Shown here: positions 6,223-11,209 of the stretch, piece by piece
How the letters are laid out: the number at the start of each line of letters is the position of its first letter
Position numbering within the stretch: position 1 is the first letter of the stretch
NCBI GenBank assembly: GCA_023436525.1
Contig: JAEZIW010000071.1
Span: 1 to 11,349, forward strand
Length of the DNA stretch: 11,349 bases
Direction of reading: 5' to 3'
Source: Bacillota bacterium
GTDB taxonomy: Bacteria; Bacillota; Clostridia; Christensenellales; SZUA-584
Notes under the pieces: generated by a model
Told to the model about the DNA's origin: nothing
Database searches by the model: none
Seen by the model: only the letters and a program-made list of their open reading frames with translations
Program-made: the position numbers and the translations under genes

Positions 6223-6561
6223 TTAGGTTTCTCCTAATTCTTCATTTGAATAATAAACAGCAATTTTGGATAGTGATTTGCTTATAATACGAGAGTTGCC
6301 CTTTGTCTCGAAATTTACCAAGTCTTTATCAACCAATTGTTGGGCAAAAATCTGCAGAGTATTTATTTTACAATTTAGATCGATACTAATTTGTTGCAGT
6401 GTTCTTTCTCCATCAAAAGCTTCATACATTTTTCGACGTAAATCAGATGTAAGATAGTCCTTGCTGAATTTTTTTAAAGCTACTGCTTTAACTTGTACTG
6501 TTAGAAGCCTTGTCTCTTCCAGTAATTCTTTCAATAGTTTTTCAACAATTTTGCCTTCCAT
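6223..6561 (-). CDS. Small winged-helix protein, first of four paralogues (112 aa)
   Basis: The start is the ATG at 6559-6561, with CGGAGGA 7 bases upstream. The longer in-frame ATG at 6660 would lie upstream of the promoter at 6583-6611. The order is: charged N-terminal helix (1-32), Y36-L-T-S-D-L-R-R-K-M-Y-E-A-F-D-G51, T-L-Q-Q-I-S-I-D-L-N-C-K-I-N-T-L-Q-I-F (HTH), L-V-D-K-D-L-V-N-F (wing start), and a C-terminal extension. It is the promoter-proximal gene of the five-gene operon. Its similarity to the third product in the pre-HTH segment is high, implying gene duplication within the cluster. The specific function is unknown. Confidence 0.8.
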   Translation of the reverse strand: MEGKIVEKLLKELLEETRLLTVQVKAVALKKFSKDYLTSDLRRKMYEAFDGERTLQQISIDLNCKINTLQIFAQQLVDKDLVNFETKGNSRIISKSLSKIAVYYSNEELGET

Positions 6562-6582
6562 AATAATCCTCCGTACATATTT

Positions 6583-6611
6583 ATGATACGATGAAGCAGA
6601 AAGTGTGTCAA
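6583..6611 (-). promoter_or_regulatory. Strong promoter of the winged-helix/nuclease operon
   Basis: On the minus strand, a perfect TTGACA (6611-6606), a 17-base spacer and TATCAT (6588-6583) lie about 22 bases ahead of the first start codon. A near-consensus promoter with a short leader suggests steady expression unless one of the operon's own HTH proteins represses it. Confidence 0.82.
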
Positions 6612-6713
6612 GTAATTCAATTATATTTACTTGCAAATAATCGTTTTTATAGCATAACAAATAAGTATTTAGGCTATTTATAAATTGGATAGTAAAATAT
6701 ATTAATAGTAATA

Positions 6714-6801
6714 CAAGTTATCCAAGTTCAGTATGTTTACAAAAAAGTATTTCTGATGGATATATTGTAGTTTTGTAAAATAAATATTGTCTGATAACTT
6801 G
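6714..6801. repeat. Two nested inverted repeats sharing one centre, in the divergent AT-rich spacer
   Basis: Outer arms CAAGTTATC (6714-6722) and GATAACTTG (6793-6801), and inner arms TTTACAAAA (6736-6744) and TTTTGTAAA (6771-6779), all pair about the same midpoint (6757/6758). The bases between the arms pair poorly. It lies between the operon promoter (leftward) and the helicase promoter (rightward). It could be an operator array, a looped site or a remnant of a longer palindrome. The rest of 6612-6851 shows no gene. Confidence 0.55.
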
Positions 6802-6851
6802 GAAGTAAATTATTCCTTATTTTAGAGTAAAGTATTTATGAATTAAGTTCA

Positions 6852-6880
6852 TTTACAAAAAGGCAAATTTCGCATATAAT
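6852..6880 (+). promoter_or_regulatory. Promoter of the DEAD-box helicase gene (copy 1 of a duplicated control region)
   Basis: TTTACA (6852-6857), 17 bases, TATAAT (6875-6880). The spacer (...GGCAAATTTCGCA) is almost identical to that of the promoter at 8478-8506. The predicted start near 6887 gives a leader of about 160 bases before the helicase ATG at 7046. Confidence 0.85.
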
Positions 6881-6924
6881 AATCTCAACATATATTTTGG
6901 GTGAATCTGATCGTGCAAGAAATC

Positions 6925-6960
6925 AAGCGGAATCTCATGGAATATGAGTTTTCGCTTTTT
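6925..6960 (+). terminator. Leader attenuator hairpin upstream of the helicase (copy 1)
   Basis: Arms 6925-6938 and 6944-6957 pair over 14 positions with one G-T pair and one T-T mismatch; the loop is GGAAT and five T (6956-6960) close it. This is a terminator-like structure inside the leader, 85 bases before the helicase start codon, so transcription must read through it to express the gene. The same structure occurs at 8536-8571. No clear competing antiterminator pairing was found by eye. Confidence 0.75.
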
Positions 6961-7045
6961 GTTTGTCTTCAATACCGCATCACGCCGATGATAATACGCC
7001 AAACGTATGAAATACTAAAAACGAGAGATACCACAGGAGAGAAAA

Positions 7046-8431
7046 ATGATAGTCAAGTTTAATGAATTAAATCTGTCTTACGAAGTGCAAAAAGCCGTAA
7101 AGGATATGGGCTTCGAAGAATCAACGCCGATACAAACCCAAACGATTCCCGCCATCATGCAAGGCAGGGACATTATCGGCCAAGCCCAAACCGGCACCGG
7201 CAAAACATGCGCCTTTGCCATTCCGGCCATCGAAATGCTCGATGGCTCCGACGACCTGCAAACGCTGGTTCTGTGCCCCACACGCGAGCTGGCCATCCAA
7301 ATCGCAGAAGAGTTTCAAAACGTCGCGAAATACAAAGAGCGCGTGAGAATACTGCCGATATACGGCGGTCAGTCGATAGACCGGCAAATCATGGCGCTGA
7401 AAAAGCGCCCGCAAATCATCATCGGCACGCCCGGGCGCGTGATGGACCATATGCGTCGCTCCACGCTGAAGCTGAAAAACTTAAAAATGCTGATACTCGA
7501 TGAAGCGGACGAAATGCTCAGCATGGGCTTTCAGGAAGACCTCGATGTGATATTGCAAAAAACGCCCGACGAAAAACAAACGGTGCTGTTTTCCGCCACC
7601 ATGTCGAAAAACATATTGGCCATCACAAGGAAGTACCAGAAAGACCCGGAGCACATCAAGGTGCTGCACAAAGAACTCACGGTGCCGGGCATCGACCAAT
7701 ACTATATTGAAGTGCGCGAGCCGTTTAAGCTCGAAATTCTCTCGCGTGTGATCGACGGCAACGACTACAGCATCTCGCTGGTGTTCTGCAACACCAAAAA
7801 GCGCGTTGATGAGGTGGCAGCCAGCCTGCAGACGCGCGGCTACACCGCCGAAGCACTGCACGGCGATATGCGCCAAAATGAACGCGATGCGGTGATGGCG
7901 CGCTTCCGAAGCGGCGATATCAACGTGCTGGTCGCCACTGATGTGGCGGCGCGCGGTGTCGATGTGGATAACATCGAAGCCGTGTTTAACTACGATATTC
8001 CGAACGATGAGGAATACTATGTCCATCGCATCGGAAGAACGGGCCGGGCCGGAAAAGCGGGGGTGGCATATACCTTTGTAAGCGGCAGGGAGCTTTTTAA
8101 GCTAAAGGATATCCAGCGCTTCACCAAGAAAAAAATCAACAAGTATGAGCCGCCGACGCTTTTTGATATCGAAGAAGGCCGGATGGGGCGTCTGCTTAAA
8201 AAAGTGGTGGATACGATTGAAGACGACAATTATTCTTCGTATGCCACCTACATCGAGCAGATTATGGATGTAATCAATAACAACGACAGCAGCGAAATGA
8301 ACTTGACCACACTGGATGTTGCCGCCGCTTTGTTTAAAATGGTGCAAACCGCAGAGAAAAAGCCGGTGGTCGTACAAAAACAAAGCCGGGAGCCAAAGCA
8401 GCAGCACACGCATTATCGGCAGAGACGATAG
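7046..8431 (+). CDS. DEAD-box ATP-dependent RNA helicase, CshA/DeaD type (461 aa)
   Basis: All helicase motifs are intact: F5 and Q30 of the Q motif, AQTGTGKT (47-54), PTREL (78-82), GG (107-108), TPGR (128-131), DEAD (152-155), SAT (183-185), ATDVAARGVDV (297-307) and HRIGRTGR (327-334). A tail of about 110 residues follows, ending in a Q/R/H-rich basic stretch (S-R-E-P-K-Q-Q-H-T-H-Y-R-Q-R-R). Enzymes of this type unwind short RNA duplexes in ribosome assembly and mRNA turnover and are often cold-induced. The length is close to Bacillus CshA, but the RNA-binding domain of DbpA/YxiN is not obvious. The start ATG has CAGGAGAG 5-12 bases upstream. Expression must pass the attenuator in its leader. 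No terminator is seen before the next gene. Confidence 0.96.
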   Translation: MIVKFNELNLSYEVQKAVKDMGFEESTPIQTQTIPAIMQGRDIIGQAQTGTGKTCAFAIPAIEMLDGSDDLQTLVLCPTRELAIQIAEEFQNVAKYKERVRILPIYGGQSIDRQIMALKKRPQIIIGTPGRVMDHMRRSTLKLKNLKMLILDEADEMLSMGFQEDLDVILQKTPDEKQTVLFSATMSKNILAITRKYQKDPEHIKVLHKELTVPGIDQYYIEVREPFKLEILSRVIDGNDYSISLVFCNTKKRVDEVAASLQTRGYTAEALHGDMRQNERDAVMARFRSGDINVLVATDVAARGVDVDNIEAVFNYDIPNDEEYYVHRIGRTGRAGKAGVAYTFVSGRELFKLKDIQRFTKKKINKYEPPTLFDIEEGRMGRLLKKVVDTIEDDNYSSYATYIEQIMDVINNNDSSEMNLTTLDVAAALFKMVQTAEKKPVVVQKQSREPKQQHTHYRQRR

Positions 8432-8477
8432 GCGCGTGCAAAAATAAGTGTTTGGGCTATTGCAATATTTTGATTTG

Positions 8478-8506
8478 TTTACAAACAAGCAAATTTCGCA
8501 TATAAT
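8478..8506 (+). promoter_or_regulatory. Promoter of the 8599-8910 gene (copy 2 of the duplicated control region)
   Basis: TTTACA (8478-8483), 17 bases, TATAAT (8501-8506). Over the 30 bases from the -35 to just past the -10 it differs from the helicase promoter at only two positions. Confidence 0.85.
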
Positions 8507-8535
8507 AGTAGAAACATATATTTTGAGTGTCAACC

Positions 8536-8571
8536 AAGCGAAATCTCATTGAATATGAGTTTTCGCTTTTT
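8536..8571 (+). terminator. Leader attenuator hairpin (copy 2)
   Basis: Arms 8536-8549 and 8555-8568 pair over 14 positions with a single T-T mismatch; the loop is TGAAT, followed by T-rich DNA (8567-8571 and beyond). It is nearly identical to 6925-6960. Only 27 bases separate it from the gene's start at 8599, and the leader is shorter by about 17 bases before the hairpin. The block ACATATATTTTG-x-GTG ahead of the hairpin is shared with copy 1. Confidence 0.75.
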
Positions 8572-8598
8572 ATTTTTATTTGGTGAAAGGAAATGAGA

Positions 8599-8910
8599 AT
8601 GATTCAAAAGAGTGCGAAGAACAGAGGCAAATACTTTGTTCGGGTGATGCTGAGCAGCGGTAACCGGATGAACCCGATGGGCGATGAGGAATTGGCTGTG
8701 TTTTGTCAGTGTGATACGGACGAGCCAACGGCGGCTGACGTGGACAAGATGGGGCTTTTGAGGTGGGTCAGTAACAACCCGTCGTGCAAACGCAACCAGA
8801 GCAATGAGCAGTACAGAATCTCCAAGCACGACGACGCGATGTCGGTTATTTTTCTGTCAGACCGCGAAATTGAAGCGTGCCGCAGTGCCAACAGAATTTA
8901 CTCGTGCTAG
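8599..8910 (+). CDS. Uncharacterised small protein in the cold-shock locus (103 aa)
   Basis: I do not recognise this protein. The preferred start is the ATG at 8599, 8 bases after AAAGG (8586-8590); the ATG at 8593 is in frame but too close to that site. The product is soluble, with no signal or membrane helix. It begins with a basic stretch (K-S-A-K-N-R-G-K-Y-F-V-R-V), has four cysteines (C-Q-C in the middle, then one near residue 75 and one near 93) and ends in cysteine. It contains W-V-S-N-N-P-S-C-K-R-N and ends A-N-R-I-Y-S-C. The basic N-terminus might contact RNA, but that is a guess. Its promoter and attenuator are a copy of those of the RNA helicase just upstream and a csp gene follows, so co-regulation with RNA-remodelling genes is the best clue to its role. 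Confidence 0.75.
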   Translation: MIQKSAKNRGKYFVRVMLSSGNRMNPMGDEELAVFCQCDTDEPTAADVDKMGLLRWVSNNPSCKRNQSNEQYRISKHDDAMSVIFLSDREIEACRSANRIYSC

Positions 8911-8959
8911 GGGGTTGATGCACGGCACTGCTTCTGAGTTCGATATAAAATGACAATAA

Positions 8960-8972
8960 TACCAAATTGGTA
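8960..8972. promoter_or_regulatory. Small palindrome upstream of the csp promoter
   Basis: TACCAA-A-TTGGTA has perfect 6-base arms and ends 20 bases before the csp -35 box. It could be a protein-binding site. No second copy was noticed in the window. Confidence 0.3.
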
Positions 8973-8992
8973 AACGGCGTCAAAGATATTCC

Positions 8993-9021
8993 TTTACATT
9001 TGGACTAAGCCGTGTTATTAT
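8993..9021 (+). promoter_or_regulatory. Promoter of the csp gene
   Basis: TTTACA (8993-8998), 17 bases, TATTAT (9016-9021). The -35 hexamer and spacing match the two other promoters of this locus. The start near 9028 gives an untranslated leader of about 119 bases, the long leader expected of cspA-type genes. Confidence 0.75.
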
Positions 9022-9052
9022 CTAAAGGTATTCTAAATGTACCGATTGAGTT

Positions 9053-9110
9053 CACATGTGATGTAAACCATTCTTTTCATTTAATGGCTTACACAACATG
9101 TGATTTTTTA
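9053..9110 (+). promoter_or_regulatory. Structured csp leader: long hairpin followed by T-run
   Basis: CACATGT (9053-9059) pairs with ACATGTG (9096-9102). Inside, TGTAA pairs with TTACA and CCATT with AATGG, leaving a 2x2 and a 1x1 internal loop and a 10-base apical loop. Six T follow at 9104-9109. It may act as an attenuator or as a temperature-sensitive structure. It ends about 23 bases before the ribosome site TAGGAGGT (9132-9139). Confidence 0.6.
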
Positions 9111-9146
9111 TTTGTGCAGGATATAATTAATTTAGGAGGTACCACA

Positions 9147-9359
9147 ATGTTTAATGGTACAGTAAAATGGTTTAATGCGGAAAAAGGATTTGGATTTATT
9201 TCGAAAGACGAAGGCGGAGATGATTTCTTTGTGCACTTCTCGGCGATCATGACCCAAGGGTATAAATCGCTGAACGAAGGACAGAGAGTCACTTTTGATA
9301 CGGAGACCGATCCGAAAAACAAGAACAAGTTCAGAGCTGTGAATGTTTGTCTGGCATAG
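9147..9359 (+). CDS. Cold-shock protein, CspA family (70 aa)
   Basis: This is a single cold-shock (OB-fold) domain of the usual length. It starts M-F-N-G-T-V-K-W-F-N, with RNP1 K13-G-F-G-F-I18 and RNP2 F27-F-V-H-F31 intact, and the aromatic residues that stack on nucleic-acid bases are present. Such proteins bind single-stranded RNA and DNA, melt RNA structure and, in E. coli, act as transcription antiterminators. The ATG at 9147 follows TAGGAGGT; the frame stays open back to 9012, but that extension lies in the promoter and leader and is not coding. A strong terminator follows 15 bases after the stop, so it is monocistronic. It forms a cold-shock group with the upstream helicase and unknown gene. 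Confidence 0.97.
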   Translation: MFNGTVKWFNAEKGFGFISKDEGGDDFFVHFSAIMTQGYKSLNEGQRVTFDTETDPKNKNKFRAVNVCLA

Positions 9360-9373
9360 CCTACTGAAAAATG

Positions 9374-9403
9374 GCCGTCTGCTTCATCGCAGGCGGCTTT
9401 TTT
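9374..9403 (+). terminator. Rho-independent terminator of csp
   Basis: A 9-base-pair stem, GCCGTCTGC/GCAGGCGGC (one T-G pair), with a 6-base loop TTCATC is followed by six T. Confidence 0.93.
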
Positions 9404-9554
9404 ATATAAGAAAACGAAAGGCGCTGAGAGTGTCGGTGTTTTATCCTACCGATTCTTTGCGCACATCTGCTTTGCGCACTTCATATAAAGCCAATACACA
9501 ACCATATAACTTGCAATATAAATCGCCCTGATCGTAAAACCCACCATATAAATT

Positions 9555-9630
9555 CGGGCATTGGCTCAGCTGGTAGAGCCTGCCGTTCGCAATGCAGAAG
9601 TCAGCGGTTCGATCTCGCTATGCTCCACCA
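9555..9630 (+). pseudogene. Decayed duplicate of tRNA-Ala(CGC)
   Basis: It aligns end to end with the intact tRNA at 4312-4387 at a constant offset of 5243. The differences are C for G at position 1 (a C-C clash at the top of the acceptor stem), a one-base loss plus a one-base gain around the 5' anticodon stem (GCTGCG became CTGCCG), and changes in the variable loop and T stem. The anticodon stem now pairs for at most 4 bases around a 10-base loop. The TATAAA just upstream lies too near to serve as its -10, and the promoter of the intact copy is not conserved. I judge it non-functional. Confidence 0.8.
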
Positions 9631-9632
9631 AA

Positions 9633-9660
9633 GGCACTGAAGAAATTCGATGCTTTTTTT
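9633..9660 (+). terminator. Decayed copy of the tRNA-Ala terminator
   Basis: GCACTGAA-GAAA-TTCGATGC followed by seven T corresponds to the terminator at 4390-4418. It has gained one mismatch and one G-T pair in the stem. Similarity to the first copy runs on to GAAACAAA past the T-run. It was therefore duplicated together with the tRNA as one block. Confidence 0.7.
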
Positions 9661-9672
9661 GAAACAAATGAC

Positions 9673-9999
9673 TTAGACATTGACACCGGCATCTTCAGTA
9701 TTGGCTTTATCCTTCATTAAAGCAAAAACAGCAGCCAGTACAAAGCAAATTAACACCAGAATTTGAAGATTTAAAACAGCAGCCAGTATAAAGAGTACTC
9801 CCGATAGTATTCTTTTTCTTTTAACAAAAATAGCCGCTATTATACCTAATATAGCACCAACAACAGCCAGTATCGGCCAGAGATAAACAAAGCTGAAAAC
9901 AAACTCATTTAAAAATGAAGGAGTTGCAATAATGGTAACATTAAAAAGAATCGACAATCCGGAACCGATATAACCAAGGGCTATGCTTGCTGTTTTCAT
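9673..9999 (-). CDS. Small membrane protein, DUF4064-like (108 aa)
   Basis: The start is the ATG at 9997-9999, preceded by AAAGGAGC; an upstream ATG in frame (10029) overlaps the -10 region. The sequence opens M-K-T-A-S-I-A-L-G-Y-I-G-S-G-L-S. It has hydrophobic segments at about 5-27 and 34-58, a K-R-K-R loop (60-63), and a long hydrophobic stretch at 64-95 that may form two helices, then a short polar tail (K-D-K-A-N-T-E-D). The opening and the alternating Gly/Ile helices resemble DUF4064-type membrane proteins. That match is tentative and no function is known. The gene runs toward the tRNA pseudogene and is not linked to a neighbour in an operon. Confidence 0.75.
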   Translation of the reverse strand: MKTASIALGYIGSGLSILFNVTIIATPSFLNEFVFSFVYLWPILAVVGAILGIIAAIFVKRKRILSGVLFILAAVLNLQILVLICFVLAAVFALMKDKANTEDAGVNV

Positions 10000-10029
10000 T
10001 ATGAGCTCCTTTAAAATGAATATATGCAA

Positions 10030-10057
10030 ATTATACCACAGATAAACTGTATAACAA
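10030..10057 (-). promoter_or_regulatory. Promoter of the small membrane protein gene
   Basis: On the minus strand, TTGTTA (10057-10052), a 16-base spacer and TATAAT (10035-10030), with TGG directly before it forming an extended -10, stand about 30 bases ahead of the start codon. Confidence 0.7.
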
Positions 10058-10134
10058 CATTTATTTGGATACGTCTAGCCAAGTAGTAAATACAAATAGA
10101 CAACGGCAGAATATTATCGCCGAAGAGTCCCGAT

Positions 10135-10164
10135 AAAAAAGCAGAAGCCGCTTAGGCCTCTGCT
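10135..10164 (-). terminator. Rho-independent terminator of the lipoprotein gene
   Basis: Read on the minus strand, AGCAGAGGCC/GGCTTCTGCT (one G-T pair) with a 5-base loop is followed by a T-run (six A on the plus strand, 10135-10140). It lies about 28 bases past the lipoprotein stop codon. Confidence 0.9.
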
Positions 10165-10192
10165 TTGATGACCGAATGGGTTCAGTTTTGAT

Positions 10193-10948
10193 TTAGTTAT
10201 AATTACTGTAATCGAACTTACTGACACCGCCTTCTGCGTAAACGTCAAGGTCTAAGTAAGAGCCATTGTCACTCGTATATGACAAAACCTTGTATCCCCT
10301 CTCTGAGTCATAAACTTCATTTGGTTTCCCATAGGCTGCGATAACCTGCTCCTCTGTGCTGCCCCAGGTAATGCCCTTCGCAAGCTGCATGCTGGGATAT
10401 GACGCGACAGGGTCAAAGCCGTGCCTGGTATTGCAGCTTAAAGACCATATGTTGCATTCCGTAATGTCGGCCGCAGCGTCTCCGGAATTGATAAAGCCAA
10501 CGGTAACGTCTAATTTTTCGTCGTAATTGGTGTTGGTCAGCTTAATCGTGGAATATGTTTTGTCTCCCTTGTTCATAACATAGCCATCTTCATAGCCGTA
10601 GTCGGCCAGGTTAAACGTCCAGCCAGCTTCGGCCAAGGTGCTGTAGGCTAAGGGAAGCGTATATACAACGCCGTCAAACAGGATCTGTCCGTCCCACCAG
10701 TTTTCAGACATCGCACCCGCGTCAACAACCGGCTGCGCAGCGCTCGGAGCGGGTGGTGCGGCCGGTTCTTCCGATTCTTCGGGTTCGGTTTGCTCGGGTG
10801 TTTCGGCCGGTTCGGTTGCACTCTCCTCCTCAACAGAAACAGACGCAAGGCTGGTTTCAGCAGCAGCGGGCTTTTCCCCGCATCCGATGAGCATCATCGT
10901 AGCTAAGAGCACCATCATTGCAGCAACAATCAGTTTTTTCCAATCCAT
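10193..10948 (-). CDS. Secreted lipoprotein with acidic/proline linker and SmpA/BamE-like C-terminal motif (251 aa)
   Basis: The start is the ATG at 10946-10948. A lipoprotein signal follows: M-D-W-K-K, a hydrophobic helix, then lipobox L20-I-G-C23. The frame extends back to 11020 but without a signal-like N-terminus. Residues about 25-70 form a low-complexity E/P/A/S/T linker that would hold the domain away from the membrane. The folded part (about 80-251) contains W-W-D-G-Q-I-L-F-D-G-V-V-Y-T-L-P, then G-I-T-W-G-S-T-E-E-Q-V-I-A-A-Y-G-K-P, which resembles the 'Gxt-x-eeV-xxxyGxP' turn of SmpA/BamE-like small domains. Such lipoproteins are common and uncharacterised in clostridia, and no substrate can be named. 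The ribosome site is weak (GCGAG). It is monocistronic, with its own promoter and terminator. Confidence 0.88.
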   Translation of the reverse strand: MDWKKLIVAAMMVLLATMMLIGCGEKPAAAETSLASVSVEEESATEPAETPEQTEPEESEEPAAPPAPSAAQPVVDAGAMSENWWDGQILFDGVVYTLPLAYSTLAEAGWTFNLADYGYEDGYVMNKGDKTYSTIKLTNTNYDEKLDVTVGFINSGDAAADITECNIWSLSCNTRHGFDPVASYPSMQLAKGITWGSTEEQVIAAYGKPNEVYDSERGYKVLSYTSDNGSYLDLDVYAEGGVSKFDYSNYN

Positions 10949-11038
10949 GCTATTAACTCGCTTTCTTATAGAATAATAATTACCATGTCGAATCGCGGCA
11001 AAAAAGACTTGGTGTGACATTTCGACAAATCGTTTAAA

Positions 11039-11067
11039 AGTATATATTTATTATATAATAATGTCAA
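11039..11067 (-). promoter_or_regulatory. Promoter of the lipoprotein gene
   Basis: On the minus strand, TTGACA (11067-11062), a 17-base AT-only spacer and TATACT (11044-11039). The leader is about 84 bases and contains an inverted repeat, TGTCGAA (11027-11021 on the minus strand) and TTCGACA (10992-10986), separated by 28 bases; this may be a weak hairpin or an operator. Confidence 0.8.
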
Positions 11068-11178
11068 ATAAAAGTAAAATAGCGCCTAAAAAGGCTCGTG
11101 ATAAAAAACTTCACAGATTGCGCCAGAATATGACCTTCTCAAAAACGCTTATTGCTGTTTCTGCTGCCAAATAAATGG

Positions 11179-11184
11179 TATAAT
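11179..11184 (+). promoter_or_regulatory. Extended -10 promoter of the right-edge gene
   Basis: TGG-TATAAT is an extended -10 element, 25 bases ahead of the ATG at 11210. The -35 is weak (TGTTTC at 17-base spacing). Confidence 0.6.
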
Positions 11185-11209
11185 AGAGAAAACACTTGTT
11201 GGAGCATTT

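Noticed and set aside
5230..6561. Toxin-antitoxin modules among the small HTH genes
   Set aside because: All four are similar HTH proteins and none resembles a known toxin. The only effector-like product is the terminal nuclease, which does not fit a two-gene layout.
6562..6660. Longer start (6660) for the first winged-helix gene
   Set aside because: The extension contains the TTGACA/TATCAT promoter; the ATG at 6561 has a strong GGAGGA site.
7481..8026. Long minus-strand open frames opposite the helicase (also 7121-7450, 8102-8533)
   Set aside because: They are His/Val/Arg-rich shadow translations of a conserved helicase; no start signals.
9012..9146. N-terminal extension of the cold-shock protein
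   Set aside because: It spans the -10 box and leader hairpin. The normal cold-shock N-terminus with a strong ribosome site begins at 9147.
9343..9531. 62-aa open frame after csp
   Set aside because: It starts inside the csp gene, runs through its terminator and has no ribosome site or family resemblance.
9555..9630. Second functional tRNA-Ala gene
   Set aside because: There is a C-C clash at the first acceptor pair, the anticodon stem is broken, and the promoter of the intact copy is not conserved.
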